From positions 1-64,000 of the forward strand of contig CAQZSK010000001.1 of NCBI GenBank assembly GCA_948934525.1: a DNA stretch of 64,000 nt, given 5' to 3'. Source of the DNA: an uncultured Clostridia bacterium (lineage in GTDB: Bacteria; Bacillota; Clostridia; TANB77; CAG-508). Under the pieces are notes generated by a model. It was not told the DNA's origin, ran no database searches, and saw only the letters and a list, made by a program, of their open reading frames with translations. The translations under genes were made by a program, and so were the position numbers. This document shows, one piece after another, positions 17,937 to 26,759 of this stretch. Numbering within the stretch: the stretch's first letter is position 1; each line of letters opens with the position of its first letter.

Positions 17937-17965
17937 ATTGTAACATGTTTTTAGCTAAAATGCAA
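17937..17965 (-). promoter_or_regulatory. rpsF operon promoter
   Basis: TTGCAT (17960-17965) and TACAAT (17937-17942) with 17-bp spacing, giving a leader of roughly 70 bases before rpsF. Confidence 0.7.
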
Positions 17966-17974
17966 GCATTTTCA

Positions 17975-18877
17975 TTATTTAATTGTTGCTCCTATAATTC
18001 CTGCATCATTTCCAAGCATGGCTAATTTTAACTTTGGAATACTTTCTTTATTAAAAACGTACTCCCTTTTTTCAAATTCATTTACTAATTTGTCGTATAA
18101 AACATTTTCAAAATAAACAAAGCTCCCACCTAAGCAAATAGCTTCTGGCTCAAAAATATTAGTAATATTGCTAAGACCTATTACCAAATCTTGTATATAA
18201 TTATTGATTTTTTGCTCTACTTTTTCTTCTTTTTCTTCTTTTTCTCTTTTTCTTAAAATTTCTAATAATTCTGGTGCTTTTGTTTCTTCTGGAATCTCTA
18301 ATATTTGAATAAGTGCTTGTTTGAATCTTTTGATAGAACAATAGGTTTCAAAACATCCATGATTACCACATTTACAAAGCTCACCATTTTTTTGAATTGT
18401 CATATGTCCTAATTCAAAACCAGAATGTCTTTTAGGTGTTAACAATTTGTCCTCTATAAATACTGCTCCTCCAATTCCTGTTCCTAAGCAAAGAAATACT
18501 CCATCTTCTTCATTTCTCAATGCACCATACTCTTTTTCTGCTTTTCCCGCACATTTAGCATCATTTAAAATTTGAACAGGGACATCACAAATTCTCTCAA
18601 TTGTTTCTGTAATATTTAATTCTTGAATTCCTAAATTGACTAGAGAAGTAATTTTTCCTTCTTTAGGTTCTCCAGGACTTGCTATTCCTATTAAGTCTAT
18701 TGGATACCTATCAGCATATTCTTTGATGCCTTTTGCAATATAAGTTTGAATAAATTCCTCTAAATTATTTTGTTTTTCCTTATCTAAATCAATTTCTTTT
18801 TTTTCAATTAAAGTTCCATTTTGTTGTACTATTCCCATTCCAATATGGCTTCCGCCTAAGTCTATACCTATTCTCAT
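17975..18877 (-). CDS. ROK-family sugar kinase, probably glucokinase
   Basis: A 300-residue ROK protein. The phosphate-binding start MRIGIDLGGSHIGMGIV, the ATP motif GTGIGGAVFIEDKLL, and the ROK zinc motif CKCGNHGCFE are present, with the conserved SGFELGHM acid-base region nearby. It probably phosphorylates glucose or another hexose in the cytosol; the exact sugar cannot be read. The gene lies alone between the S6 operon promoter and the pilus operon terminator. Confidence 0.85.
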   Translation of the reverse strand: MRIGIDLGGSHIGMGIVQQNGTLIEKKEIDLDKEKQNNLEEFIQTYIAKGIKEYADRYPIDLIGIASPGEPKEGKITSLVNLGIQELNITETIERICDVPVQILNDAKCAGKAEKEYGALRNEEDGVFLCLGTGIGGAVFIEDKLLTPKRHSGFELGHMTIQKNGELCKCGNHGCFETYCSIKRFKQALIQILEIPEETKAPELLEILRKREKEEKEEKVEQKINNYIQDLVIGLSNITNIFEPEAICLGGSFVYFENVLYDKLVNEFEKREYVFNKESIPKLKLAMLGNDAGIIGATIK

Positions 18878-18960
18878 TTCCTTCTCCTTTTTTTAGTTTA
18901 TCTTACACCTTTTTTTAGTTTATTTCTATATTTTTTTTAAATTTTAATTTAAATAAAAAA

Positions 18961-18992
18961 TATATCTATAACAACATGTTGTCATAGATATA
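18961..18992 (-). terminator. Terminator of the type IV pilus operon
   Basis: TATATCTATAACAACA (18961-18976) and TGTTGTCATAGATATA (18977-18992) form a long stem with one mismatch, followed by Us on the minus-strand transcript just after pilC. It closes the pilus operon. Confidence 0.75.
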
Positions 18993-19006
18993 CTTATTTA
19001 TAATTT

Positions 19007-20368
19007 TTAAATTACTCCTTGATTTTGATATGCTTCAATTAGCCATTCACCCATATACAATTGGATACATGGTACAATTACAACGATTACTAAGAAGATT
19101 AATAGAATACCAACAATTGCATATGAAATTTCTGGTAATACCTTCATGAGTTTGTCTAAGCTTTGGTTGATATCTTGGTCCATATAGTCTAATAATTTTT
19201 CCATCATTTCTGGTAAATCAGTTTGCATACCAATTTTTAACATTTCAATTTCCATTGACTTGCATAAGCCTGAATTTTCAAAAGGTTCTATCCAGGAAGC
19301 ACCTGTTAAGATATTGTTTATTGATGTTTCTACAATAGATAACATTACATAGTTCTTTACAACTGATTTACTAACTTCCAAAGAATCTTGAATTCTCATT
19401 CCATTTTGTAAATTTAAAAGCATTGCTCTCATTAGTCTTGAAAAGTCAATTGCAAAAATTAATCTACCGAAAACTGGTGCTTTGTATTTAAAATAATGCC
19501 AATTATATTTTCCTTTTGGTGTATTAACATAACTTACAATAGATAAAACAATAATTGTAATTAATCCTACTGGTACATACCAAAATACTTTAAGCCAATC
19601 AATAAATTTCATAAAGTTTTGTGTAATTTGTGGTAATTCTACATTAGATCCCATTGCATCAAATACATCTTGAATGGCTGGTAAAACAAATATCGTACCT
19701 ACTAATAATAAAATAAGAATTGCTACAAATTGTACTACATTTGGTATTACAATGCCTTTAATTTTTTTATTTCTAGTTGTAGTTTCATCTAAGTATCTTA
19801 CTGCTTGTGATAGTGATGTTGTAAGTGAACCAGAAAGTTCTCCTACCTTAATCATATTAATATAGATATATGGGAAAATATTGGAATAGTACTCCATTGT
19901 GGTATACATATACTCTCCAGCCTCTACTCCCGCTAAAATATCTTCTAACACTCCTCTAAAAGATAAGTTATCTGTACTGTTAATAATGGTACCTAAAGCA
20001 TGAATATTATTAAAGCCTGCTTTTTTCAACAAATAAAAATTTTGTGTAAATATGATAACGTCTCTCATTCTAATTTTTTGTCCTGCTGATAAAGCTATTC
20101 TTGCTTTTTCTCTTGCACTTAATTTTGTTGAATCTCTACCTTGCAATATGTTAGCAGAGTTAGCAGTTTTCATAACATCATCAATGTCAATAATATTTCT
20201 TTTATTTACACGACCATTCTTACTTCTGTAACCAACTTGTACTACTTCTATTGGCAGTAAATCATTATGTTTTAACTTTTTTACCAAGTTATTTTTGCTT
20301 GATTCTTCTACCCTGTTTTTTACAATCTGGCCTTGTTTTGTTACTGCCTTATATACATATTCTGGCAA
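19007..20368 (-). CDS. pilC: Type IV pilus inner-membrane protein PilC/GspF
   Basis: Platform protein of type IV pilus assembly, 453 residues. Two GspF domains are visible: the first with IIFTQNFYLLKKAGFNN and VKVGELSGSLTTSLSQA-like sequence, the second with FAIDFSRLMRAMLLNLQNGM and IGMQTDLPEMMEKLLDY. Three membrane helices sit at about 207-228, 265-285 and 420-442. The start is TTG at 20368 with GGAGGGG six bases upstream. It is last in the operon, after pilT. Confidence 0.93.
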   Translation of the reverse strand: MPEYVYKAVTKQGQIVKNRVEESSKNNLVKKLKHNDLLPIEVVQVGYRSKNGRVNKRNIIDIDDVMKTANSANILQGRDSTKLSAREKARIALSAGQKIRMRDVIIFTQNFYLLKKAGFNNIHALGTIINSTDNLSFRGVLEDILAGVEAGEYMYTTMEYYSNIFPYIYINMIKVGELSGSLTTSLSQAVRYLDETTTRNKKIKGIVIPNVVQFVAILILLLVGTIFVLPAIQDVFDAMGSNVELPQITQNFMKFIDWLKVFWYVPVGLITIIVLSIVSYVNTPKGKYNWHYFKYKAPVFGRLIFAIDFSRLMRAMLLNLQNGMRIQDSLEVSKSVVKNYVMLSIVETSINNILTGASWIEPFENSGLCKSMEIEMLKIGMQTDLPEMMEKLLDYMDQDINQSLDKLMKVLPEISYAIVGILLIFLVIVVIVPCIQLYMGEWLIEAYQNQGVI

Positions 20369-20398
20369 CTTCCCCTCCTCCTTTTCTTCTTAATTTTG

Positions 20399-21535
20399 TT
20401 ACATTCCAGTTTGCGCATTAGCTGCGGCTTTCTTTTCATTATCTCTTTTAATCTTTAGTTGCATAATGGTTCTATTCAAAATCTCAATATTCTTTTCTTC
20501 AATTTGTGATTTTGCTTGTTCTAAAGTGATTTTATCATTTACAAATAATTCAGCTAAAGAATTAATTAATCCAATACTTCCTTTATCTGCCGCACTTTGA
20601 ATAGCATCTTCTATTTCAGAAACACTAATTTTATCTTTACGAATGATACCTGCAACAATATTATCTACTACCATAACCTCTGGTACTAAAACTAATGAGT
20701 TATCTCTTCCTTTTAAAAGTCTTTGTGATACTACTAATTTTAATAGAGACGCAATTAGATATTTAATAGTTTGTTGGTCTCTAACATCATAAAAGTTAAT
20801 CATTCTGTCGATAGTTTCAGCACAGGATTTGGTATGTAATGTTCCAATTACTAGATGTCCTGCTTCTGCGGTTTCAATAGCAGCTTCCATTGTTTCTTTG
20901 TCACGAATCTCTCCAATAATTAAAATATCACAGTCTTCTCTTAAAGAGTTTTTAACACCTTCACTATAGTTTGGGCAATCCCTTCCTACACCCACTTCTT
21001 TTTGCACAATAATAGATTTTTTAGAATTATGTTTAAATTCTACAGGGCTTTCTAAAGTTAAAATCTTTTTATTTTGGTTTTCATTAATTTGATTAATTAG
21101 TGCATTTAATGTAGTTGTTTTACCAGAGTTTGTTTTACCTGTTACAAGTACTAGCCCTTGTGGTTGACTCATAGTTCTTCTAACAATATCAGGTACACCT
21201 AAATCTTCATATCTAGGTAACTCATTTTTGATTAATCTGAGTACTACTGTTGGCATATCATCTGAAGTAGATATGTTTACTCTTAGTCTGATATCATTTA
21301 ACTCATAAGATGAATCTAAGCTTTTCTTTTCTTTATATACACTATCTTTATCTACATTTCCTCTTACAAAATAATCATAAATATCCATCATATCGTCTTC
21401 TGTAAGTGGTTCATATTCTTCAATTTCTACCAAATCTCTTCTAATTCTTAAAATTGGTTTAATACCATAAATCAAATGGACATCTGATGCATCCCTTTCT
21501 TTAGCTGTAGTAATAATCTTGTCTATATCTATCAT
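20399..21535 (-). CDS. pilT: Pilus retraction ATPase PilT
   Basis: A 378-residue PilT-type hexameric ATPase that powers pilus retraction. The Walker A is VTGKTNSGKTTTLNALI (about 132-148), Walker B and Asp box LREDCDILIIGEIRDKETME, His box GHLVIGTLHT. The Walker A reads GKTNSGKTT where the family usually has GPTGSGKST. A conserved PilT AIRNLIR-type motif is not seen, so assignment to retraction rather than a second PilB-like motor rests on length and the missing MshEN domain. AAAGGAGG precedes the start. Confidence 0.88.
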   Translation of the reverse strand: MIDIDKIITTAKERDASDVHLIYGIKPILRIRRDLVEIEEYEPLTEDDMMDIYDYFVRGNVDKDSVYKEKKSLDSSYELNDIRLRVNISTSDDMPTVVLRLIKNELPRYEDLGVPDIVRRTMSQPQGLVLVTGKTNSGKTTTLNALINQINENQNKKILTLESPVEFKHNSKKSIIVQKEVGVGRDCPNYSEGVKNSLREDCDILIIGEIRDKETMEAAIETAEAGHLVIGTLHTKSCAETIDRMINFYDVRDQQTIKYLIASLLKLVVSQRLLKGRDNSLVLVPEVMVVDNIVAGIIRKDKISVSEIEDAIQSAADKGSIGLINSLAELFVNDKITLEQAKSQIEEKNIEILNRTIMQLKIKRDNEKKAAANAQTGM

Positions 21536-21550
21536 AACTTCCTCCTTTGT

Positions 21551-23170
21551 TTAATAAATAATTAATTTCTTGTTTAATTCATCTAAAGTGGTTACTCCAT
21601 TTATTACTTTTCGAATACCATCAATAATAAATGGTTCATAGCCTGTTTCTAGCGCTTTTTTTCTAATTTCAAAACTAGAAGCATCTTTTGTGATTAATTC
21701 TTTAATGTCATCATTTACTAAAAGGATTTCAAAAATAGCAATTCTCTCATAATATCCTGTATTATTACAACGTTTACATCCTACTGCATCATATGTCTTC
21801 TTACCTTCCATATCAAATGTTTTACCATATTTTTCGCCAATTTCTCTAATAACTTGTTTTTCTTGCTCATTAAAATCACGCTCTTTTGCACAATGTGGAC
21901 AAATTCTTCTAATTAATCTTTGTGAGAGTGATGTTGCTAAAATACTTGCAATATCATAGTTTGAAATTCCTATTTTTCTAAGTCTTGTGATAACTTCTAT
22001 ACTATCAATTGTGTGAATAGTTGATAATACATAATGTCCTGTTTGTCCTGCCTGCATTGCAATTTCAGCTGTTTCTTTATCACGAATTTCTCCTACTAGT
22101 ATAATATCTGGGTCTTGTCTTAAAATCGTTCTTAATGAATCTGAAAATGAAGATTTAGCATCTATTTCAATTTGGTTTAATCCATTAATTCTAATTTCCA
22201 CTGGATCCTCAATGGTTGTAACATTGATTTCTGGTTTATTCAAATAATCAATAATACTATAAAGAGTAGTAGTTTTACCTTCTCCTGTAGGTGCTGCTAC
22301 AACTGTAATACAATTCTTTTTATTAAAACATTGATTTACTAGTTTTTCATCATTTGGAAAGCCTAATTCAAAAATTTCTCTAACATTTCCATTTTTCTTT
22401 AAAAGTCTTAATACAAATTTCTCCCCATATACATTTTTTTGTGAAGATACACGAATATTGTAATCTGGATAAGCTAAGATTCTACCATCTTGTGATTCTT
22501 GTTTTTCTTGATGCATATTAGAAATTGCTTTTAATCTACCTATAATTTGTGCTTGCTTTTCTTTTTCAATATTAACTGCTGTCATTAATTGACCATCTAT
22601 TCTGTAACGTACTCTTACTGTATTTTCTAATGGCTCAATATGAATATCACTGGCTCTTTTTTCCATAGCAGTTTTAATAATTGTATCTACTAAACCTGAA
22701 ACATCTGTATTTGTATTAATATTTTCAGTAGCAGTTCCTTCTAGGGTTCCTAAAATTGTTTCTACATTGGTTTCAAATGTAATATATTTATCCATAATAA
22801 GACCTTTATTTAACAATAATAGTCTTACTACTTCTACAGATCTTTTGTTAGACGTATCTGCAAAACAAACTTTAATTCTTCCTTGCGCCATATCAAATGG
22901 TATCGCCTTATTTTGTTTTGCTATATCTAAAGAAATATACTCTAAGATATTAATTTTAATATCATTTTCTTGTAGATAGATAGCATTTTCATCTAAAATA
23001 TCTCCAATAGCATTTATTAAAACATGAGGGTCACAAAGTCCTAAAATATTTAAAATATCTCCCATTTTTTTATTTGGATGTATTTTTTGATAATCTAATG
23101 CTTTCTCAATATCAGATTCAGATACTACTCCTTTTTTTACAAGTTCGATTCCTAATGGTTGTTTTCCCAT
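21551..23170 (-). CDS. pilB: Pilus assembly ATPase PilB
   Basis: The extension motor. It has an N-terminal MshEN-type domain (QPLGIELVKKGVVSESDIEK), a Walker A APTGEGKTTTLYSII, Walker B DPDIILVGEIRDKETAEIA, and a zinc-binding pair: CPHC and CKRCNNTGYYERIAIFE near the C-terminus. The MGKQPLG start at 23170 is chosen over 23197 because AAAGGAG lies directly upstream. The length of 539 residues is normal. It precedes pilT by 16 bp. Confidence 0.93.
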   Translation of the reverse strand: MGKQPLGIELVKKGVVSESDIEKALDYQKIHPNKKMGDILNILGLCDPHVLINAIGDILDENAIYLQENDIKINILEYISLDIAKQNKAIPFDMAQGRIKVCFADTSNKRSVEVVRLLLLNKGLIMDKYITFETNVETILGTLEGTATENINTNTDVSGLVDTIIKTAMEKRASDIHIEPLENTVRVRYRIDGQLMTAVNIEKEKQAQIIGRLKAISNMHQEKQESQDGRILAYPDYNIRVSSQKNVYGEKFVLRLLKKNGNVREIFELGFPNDEKLVNQCFNKKNCITVVAAPTGEGKTTTLYSIIDYLNKPEINVTTIEDPVEIRINGLNQIEIDAKSSFSDSLRTILRQDPDIILVGEIRDKETAEIAMQAGQTGHYVLSTIHTIDSIEVITRLRKIGISNYDIASILATSLSQRLIRRICPHCAKERDFNEQEKQVIREIGEKYGKTFDMEGKKTYDAVGCKRCNNTGYYERIAIFEILLVNDDIKELITKDASSFEIRKKALETGYEPFIIDGIRKVINGVTTLDELNKKLIIY

Positions 23171-23265
23171 ATGTTTCTCCTTTCTCTTTTGCGACAAAAA
23201 ATTTCTATTTTTATTATACTATACTTTTATAGAATACAACATATTTCTACTGCATTTACAAAAAT

Positions 23266-23703
23266 TTACCAATATCTTAAAGTATAATCAATTCCATTTT
23301 TTAAATTTACTTTTCCTTTTACTGACATTTTTACATTTATAATTTGTTTTGTAGTAGTAGATATAGTCTCTTGTGTAGTTGCAAAACTAAAACTATCTAC
23401 TTTTTCTGTTATTTTTGTATCATTTCTATATACAGCCTTTTCACTTTCTCTATACTGATAAATTGTTCCATCTTCAAATTCCAATTGTGTTGGTGTTACT
23501 TCTGCTGTTCGATTATTTTTTACATCCAAACTAAAAAACATTGTGAATTTATTAAATTCTGGTGCATAATCTTCTTGTTGCCTTACTTCATTCATATTAG
23601 AAACGAAAAAAGAGGTGAATGTTGCAATTATTGTTACTACTATCATGGTTACAGCCAAATAAATAATTAATGAAGTTAAGGTAATACCTTTTTCTGATTT
23701 CAT
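23266..23703 (-). CDS. Minor pilin / pseudopilin
   Basis: A 145-residue prepilin. The class III leader is SEKGITLTSLIIYLAVTMIV with cleavage after Gly; note that the usual Glu at +5 is missing (Ser-Leu instead). A membrane helix of about 25 residues is followed by a beta-rich globular domain (LEFEDGTIYQYRESEKAVYR). It resembles PilW/ComGF-type minor pilins that prime fibre assembly. It lies between a frameshifted minor pilin and pilB. Confidence 0.75.
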   Translation of the reverse strand: MKSEKGITLTSLIIYLAVTMIVVTIIATFTSFFVSNMNEVRQQEDYAPEFNKFTMFFSLDVKNNRTAEVTPTQLEFEDGTIYQYRESEKAVYRNDTKITEKVDSFSFATTQETISTTTKQIINVKMSVKGKVNLKNGIDYTLRYW

Positions 23704-23711
23704 AGCTCCTC

Positions 23712-24117
23712 CTATATTTCTTTTATTTTCAACTTTTCTAATACTAAATTTTCTTCAGTCCCTGCAATTTGATAAGTAAGTGTCAATTTCACTAATTTCA
23801 TTGTATTTTCTTGATCATATTGACTGACTTCTATTTTGAGTCCCATTCCATCTGGCATTCCGTAAGTTTTCTTTATAACTTTGTTCCATTCCATTTTTCA
23901 CTTGTTCATAACTAATTCTATCAATGTTTTCTAAAATCTGAATACCATATAAGCTTGCTACCGCTGTGGCTTGTGTTTGTGCTTGTGTTTTATAAATAGC
24001 TAAATAGGTACCTGCAATAGTACCTGCAAATACAGTTAAAATAACAAGACCAATGATAACATCTTGCATAGTAAAACCTTTATTTGATTTTAGTTTTTTT
24101 ACTATATTCTTTTTCAT
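23712..24117 (-). CDS. Minor pilin, requires +1 frameshift at CGG
   Basis: The N-terminus (SNKGFTMQDVIIGLVILTVF) is a class III prepilin leader of PilV/GspI type, and the helix runs into TQATAVASLYGIQILENIDR. In frame 0 the protein ends after 100 residues: codon 86 is CGG (23860-23862), then 14 unrelated residues and a stop. Skipping the C after TTA gives GMPDGMGLKIEVSQYDQ and a beta-rich end (TLTYQIAGTEENLVLEKLKI), ending at 23712 with 134 residues in total. The downstream frame also has its own ATG (23892-23894) but no ribosome site, so a separate gene is unlikely. Confidence 0.75.
23857..23865 (-). other. +1 recoding site in minor pilin (TTA-CGG-A)
   Basis: Coding strand reads AAC TTA CGG AAT in frame 0; the pilin-like continuation is TTA-C-GGA ATG CCA. 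It is the same YYA-CGG-W arrangement as in sigE and pth. Confidence 0.7.
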
Positions 24118-24152
24118 CTTTTCTCCTTTTTATCTTACTTATAGCTTAGTTA

Positions 24153-24965
24153 TTATTTGTAAAAAATGTAAAAATTGGTTGTAATTAAAATAATAATATT
24201 AGATATACATAAGAAAAAACCAATTGGTAATTTACCACTAATTTTAATATTTTTACTTTTTCCTTTACACAACTTTTCAAGAATAATATATAGTGCAATC
24301 ATTAGTAAAGTCATTGAAATTGTAAGAATGCTAACTGCTGGATATGCAAAAGTGACAATAAACATACATAGTAACAATATTTCTACTGGATAACTATTTC
24401 TTGCCTTTTTTCTTAAAATAATAGTATCTAACAAAACCAAAATAGAAATTGCTATTAAATATATAACATATCTATATATATTAGGATCATGCTCTACTAT
24501 ATAAAGATATACTATATATATGGTTTCTATAATATAACCAAATAATAATACAGACTTTTCGATTTGAATTTTTTCCTTGTCAATTCCTGCTAAAATAAAC
24601 AAAGTAGCTAAATATAAAAGGCCAAATATAAAATACACAATAGCAGATAAAGAACTTTCTAACACATTTAATTTTATAGATACGCTAAACAAAACAAAAA
24701 CTATTCCAGATAATAATTCTAACAATAAATATCTTAGTCTAATTCTTTGTTTACAATATCTACATTTTCCTCCTAGAAAAATATAACTTAAAATTGGAAT
24801 TAAATCTAGAAAGGTTAATTTATGATTGCAATTTGGACAAAAGGAACGTTCATGAGTAATATCTCTTTTTAATGGTATTCGATAAACTGCTAATGTAAAA
24901 AAACTACCAAATAAAGTCCCTATACAAAATAAAGCAATATACACAACTATATCTATTGGTGTCAT
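24153..24965 (-). CDS. pilD: Prepilin peptidase PilD, possibly catalytically altered
   Basis: A polytopic leader peptidase/methylase. The N-terminal domain SFFTLAVYRIPLKRDITHE and the two zinc-type pairs CPNC and CRYC are intact. The first catalytic Asp region is visible as FILAGIDKEKIQIEKS. The second Asp, normally in a GxGD motif, is missing: the corresponding stretch reads ARNSYPVEILLLCMF. The start MTPIDIVVYIAL at 24965 is preceded by CAGGAGAA; the frame extends to 25001. At 270 residues the length is normal. It is placed between the major pilin and the minor pilins. Confidence 0.8.
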   Translation of the reverse strand: MTPIDIVVYIALFCIGTLFGSFFTLAVYRIPLKRDITHERSFCPNCNHKLTFLDLIPILSYIFLGGKCRYCKQRIRLRYLLLELLSGIVFVLFSVSIKLNVLESSLSAIVYFIFGLLYLATLFILAGIDKEKIQIEKSVLLFGYIIETIYIVYLYIVEHDPNIYRYVIYLIAISILVLLDTIILRKKARNSYPVEILLLCMFIVTFAYPAVSILTISMTLLMIALYIILEKLCKGKSKNIKISGKLPIGFFLCISNIIILITTNFYIFYK

Positions 24966-25080
24966 ATATTTTCTCCTGCTCTTTTCTATGTTTCTTGTCA
25001 TTAGATTCGATGCTTAATAAAAGTCGAGGCATATACAATGCTGCATATGCCTTTTGCTTTTATCTTAATTTTGGATTAAG

Positions 25081-25533
25081 TTATGGTTCTGTTGTACCAC
25101 CAGTAACTGGTTCTGCTTTTGCACCATTTTCTTTGTCATAGCTAATGTTGTATGTTACACCTTTATAAGTTAAGGTATATCCATCAACACTTAAACTATC
25201 AACTGAGCCTTTACTAGCTGTAACATTTCCACCAGTAGGTTTCATACTAGATGGCATATTTGACTCAAAAGCTGTTTTCAATTCTGCTGCTAAGGCTGTA
25301 TCATCAGCAGCAGTAGAAGAATATACTACTGGGTATAATCCCATAACAGCTGTAAATGTTGCTTCTTGAACAGCTGCTGAGTTAGTGTCGTCACCAGCTT
25401 TTTGAGCTTGTCCAAAAATTCCATTGTCTGACATTACGTACATGATTGTAACACCAGCTAGAATTAATAGAACAACAATAGTAACAACTAAAGCTACTAA
25501 TGTGATACCTCTTTCATTCTTTTGCATTTCCAT
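25081..25533 (-). CDS. Type IV major pilin
   Basis: A 150-residue prepilin. The leader NERG is followed by ITLVALVVTIVVLLILAG, the hydrophobic helix that packs the fibre core; cleavage after Gly is expected. The soluble part is Ala/Ser/Thr-rich and beta-stranded (LSVDGYTLTYKGVTYNISYD) and ends with a flexible TGGTTEP tail. AAAGGAG precedes the start. A very similar N-terminus (VALVVTIVVLLILAG) is shared with the variable protein at 33368. Confidence 0.9.
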   Translation of the reverse strand: MEMQKNERGITLVALVVTIVVLLILAGVTIMYVMSDNGIFGQAQKAGDDTNSAAVQEATFTAVMGLYPVVYSSTAADDTALAAELKTAFESNMPSSMKPTGGNVTASKGSVDSLSVDGYTLTYKGVTYNISYDKENGAKAEPVTGGTTEP

Positions 25534-25576
25534 GGTTTTTACTCCTTTCTCTTTAGAATCATTTTTTGTTATATTT

Positions 25577-25600
25577 TATATTTATTTAAATAAATATAAC
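25577..25600. repeat. AT-rich palindrome between pilin and upstream gene
   Basis: TTATATTTATTT and its complement AAATAAATATAA form a 24-bp palindrome directly upstream of the major pilin ribosome site. It may stabilise pilin mRNA ends or act as weak processing or termination signal; this is inference. Confidence 0.45.
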
Positions 25601-25606
25601 CGAAAA

Positions 25607-26029
25607 TTATTTATGACCCGTATTATTAAAGAATGTTCCTGTTGAATTTGGATCTGTATTTGTGGCATTTCCTCCAACATTGTTTTTGTTGGTATTGTTT
25701 GCGCTGCCACCACTTGGCTTTGATGTATTTGTACTTGTACTTGCTGAAAATGGGTCTGGTTTTCCTGGTGTATAGCTGTGTGTTTGTTTGTATAAAGTAA
25801 GGTCTGATCCTTTAATTTCATAAGTAACCTCTACTTTATTTGCTTCTGTAATTTCTTCATTAATTTCTGTTACTACATTTTCTGGCGTTGCATATGCCTT
25901 TAATTTGTTAGGTACTACTTTGTTGCTTGGAATGGAATCATAAAAGATAACTCCTAAAACAAGAACAATTGCAACACATAACAAAATCATAATACATATT
26001 TCTTTAAAAATTGATTTGATTGCTCTCAA
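25607..26029 (-). CDS. Hypothetical pilus-operon protein with one membrane helix
   Basis: Not recognised as a named family. The 140 residues comprise a basic N-terminus, one membrane helix (ICIMILLCVAIVLVLGVIFY), a short conserved-looking segment (ATPENVVTEINEEITEANKV) and a low-complexity Ser/Thr/Asn/Gly tail from about residue 95. Its place after pilO suggests the PilP position, but it has no PilP signature. The start is TTG at 26029 after AAGGGAG. Confidence 0.6.
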   Translation of the reverse strand: MRAIKSIFKEICIMILLCVAIVLVLGVIFYDSIPSNKVVPNKLKAYATPENVVTEINEEITEANKVEVTYEIKGSDLTLYKQTHSYTPGKPDPFSASTSTNTSKPSGGSANNTNKNNVGGNATNTDPNSTGTFFNNTGHK

Positions 26030-26072
26030 GGTTTTTGTATCTCCCTTCTAAAAACTTTACATTCAACTTAGA

Positions 26073-26759
26073 TTATTGAACTGTGTTTGTATTGTTAGCC
26101 CCTGTTGTATCTGTTGTTGATTGTGGTTCTGGATTTGTAATAGTTTGTTCTGTTGATACATTAGCAGTTGCATTTTCTTGTTTAATTCTAACATTTCTTA
26201 CTGTAAATGTAGCTTGTCTTCCGTTTTCTCCAGAGCCTGGAAGTATTTTAAAGTTTTCTATTCTAAATCCTAATTGACTGTCATCTTCAATTGATAATAC
26301 AAAATTAATTACTGCGATATAATTTCCTGTAACTGTGAAAGATAAATTTTTAACATCTTCTTCACTTGTTTCTCCAGAAGTAATATCTAATTTTAATTCT
26401 ACACCTTCACTTGTTGCATGACTTCCTATTCTTGTCCAAATATATTCAATTTTATAAGTTTCTTGTCTGCTAGCTTTTTTTATTTCTCCATCTGTACTAA
26501 CATTTTCTAAGTCTTTATATTCCTCTTTTGCAGTTAAAAGTTTAGAAATACTATCTTCTAAGTCTTTTGTTTTTTGTGAATAATCACTAATTTTCAACTT
26601 TTCAGTTTGCTCTATTTCCTGAGTTAGTTTATCATTTTCTTCTTGAATTCTTTCTACACTTAGTACCTCGAACTTTCCAAAACTAATTCCTCTAAATATT
26701 GCAAAATATGACAAAGTGAGTAGTAAGATAATTAAAAGTATAATTAAAATCTTTTTCAT
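26073..26759 (-). CDS. PilO-like pilus alignment protein
   Basis: A 228-residue bitopic protein: membrane helix (ILLIILLLTLSYFAIF), coiled coil (VERIQEENDKLTQEIEQTEK), and an alpha/beta domain with VKNLSFTVTGNYIAVINFVL typical of PilO, ending in a low-complexity Thr/Asn tail. It overlaps the pilM-N stop by 4 bp, so the two are translationally coupled. PilO with PilM/N forms the inner-membrane scaffold. Confidence 0.8.
   Translation of the reverse strand: MKKILIILLIILLLTLSYFAIFRGISFGKFEVLSVERIQEENDKLTQEIEQTEKLKISDYSQKTKDLEDSISKLLTAKEEYKDLENVSTDGEIKKASRQETYKIEYIWTRIGSHATSEGVELKLDITSGETSEEDVKNLSFTVTGNYIAVINFVLSIEDDSQLGFRIENFKILPGSGENGRQATFTVRNVRIKQENATANVSTEQTITNPEPQSTTDTTGANNTNTVQ

Noticed and set aside
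23892..23894. Internal ATG as a separate start for the downstream half of the minor pilin
   Set aside because: No Shine-Dalgarno sequence, and the product would have no leader or helix, unlike a pilin.
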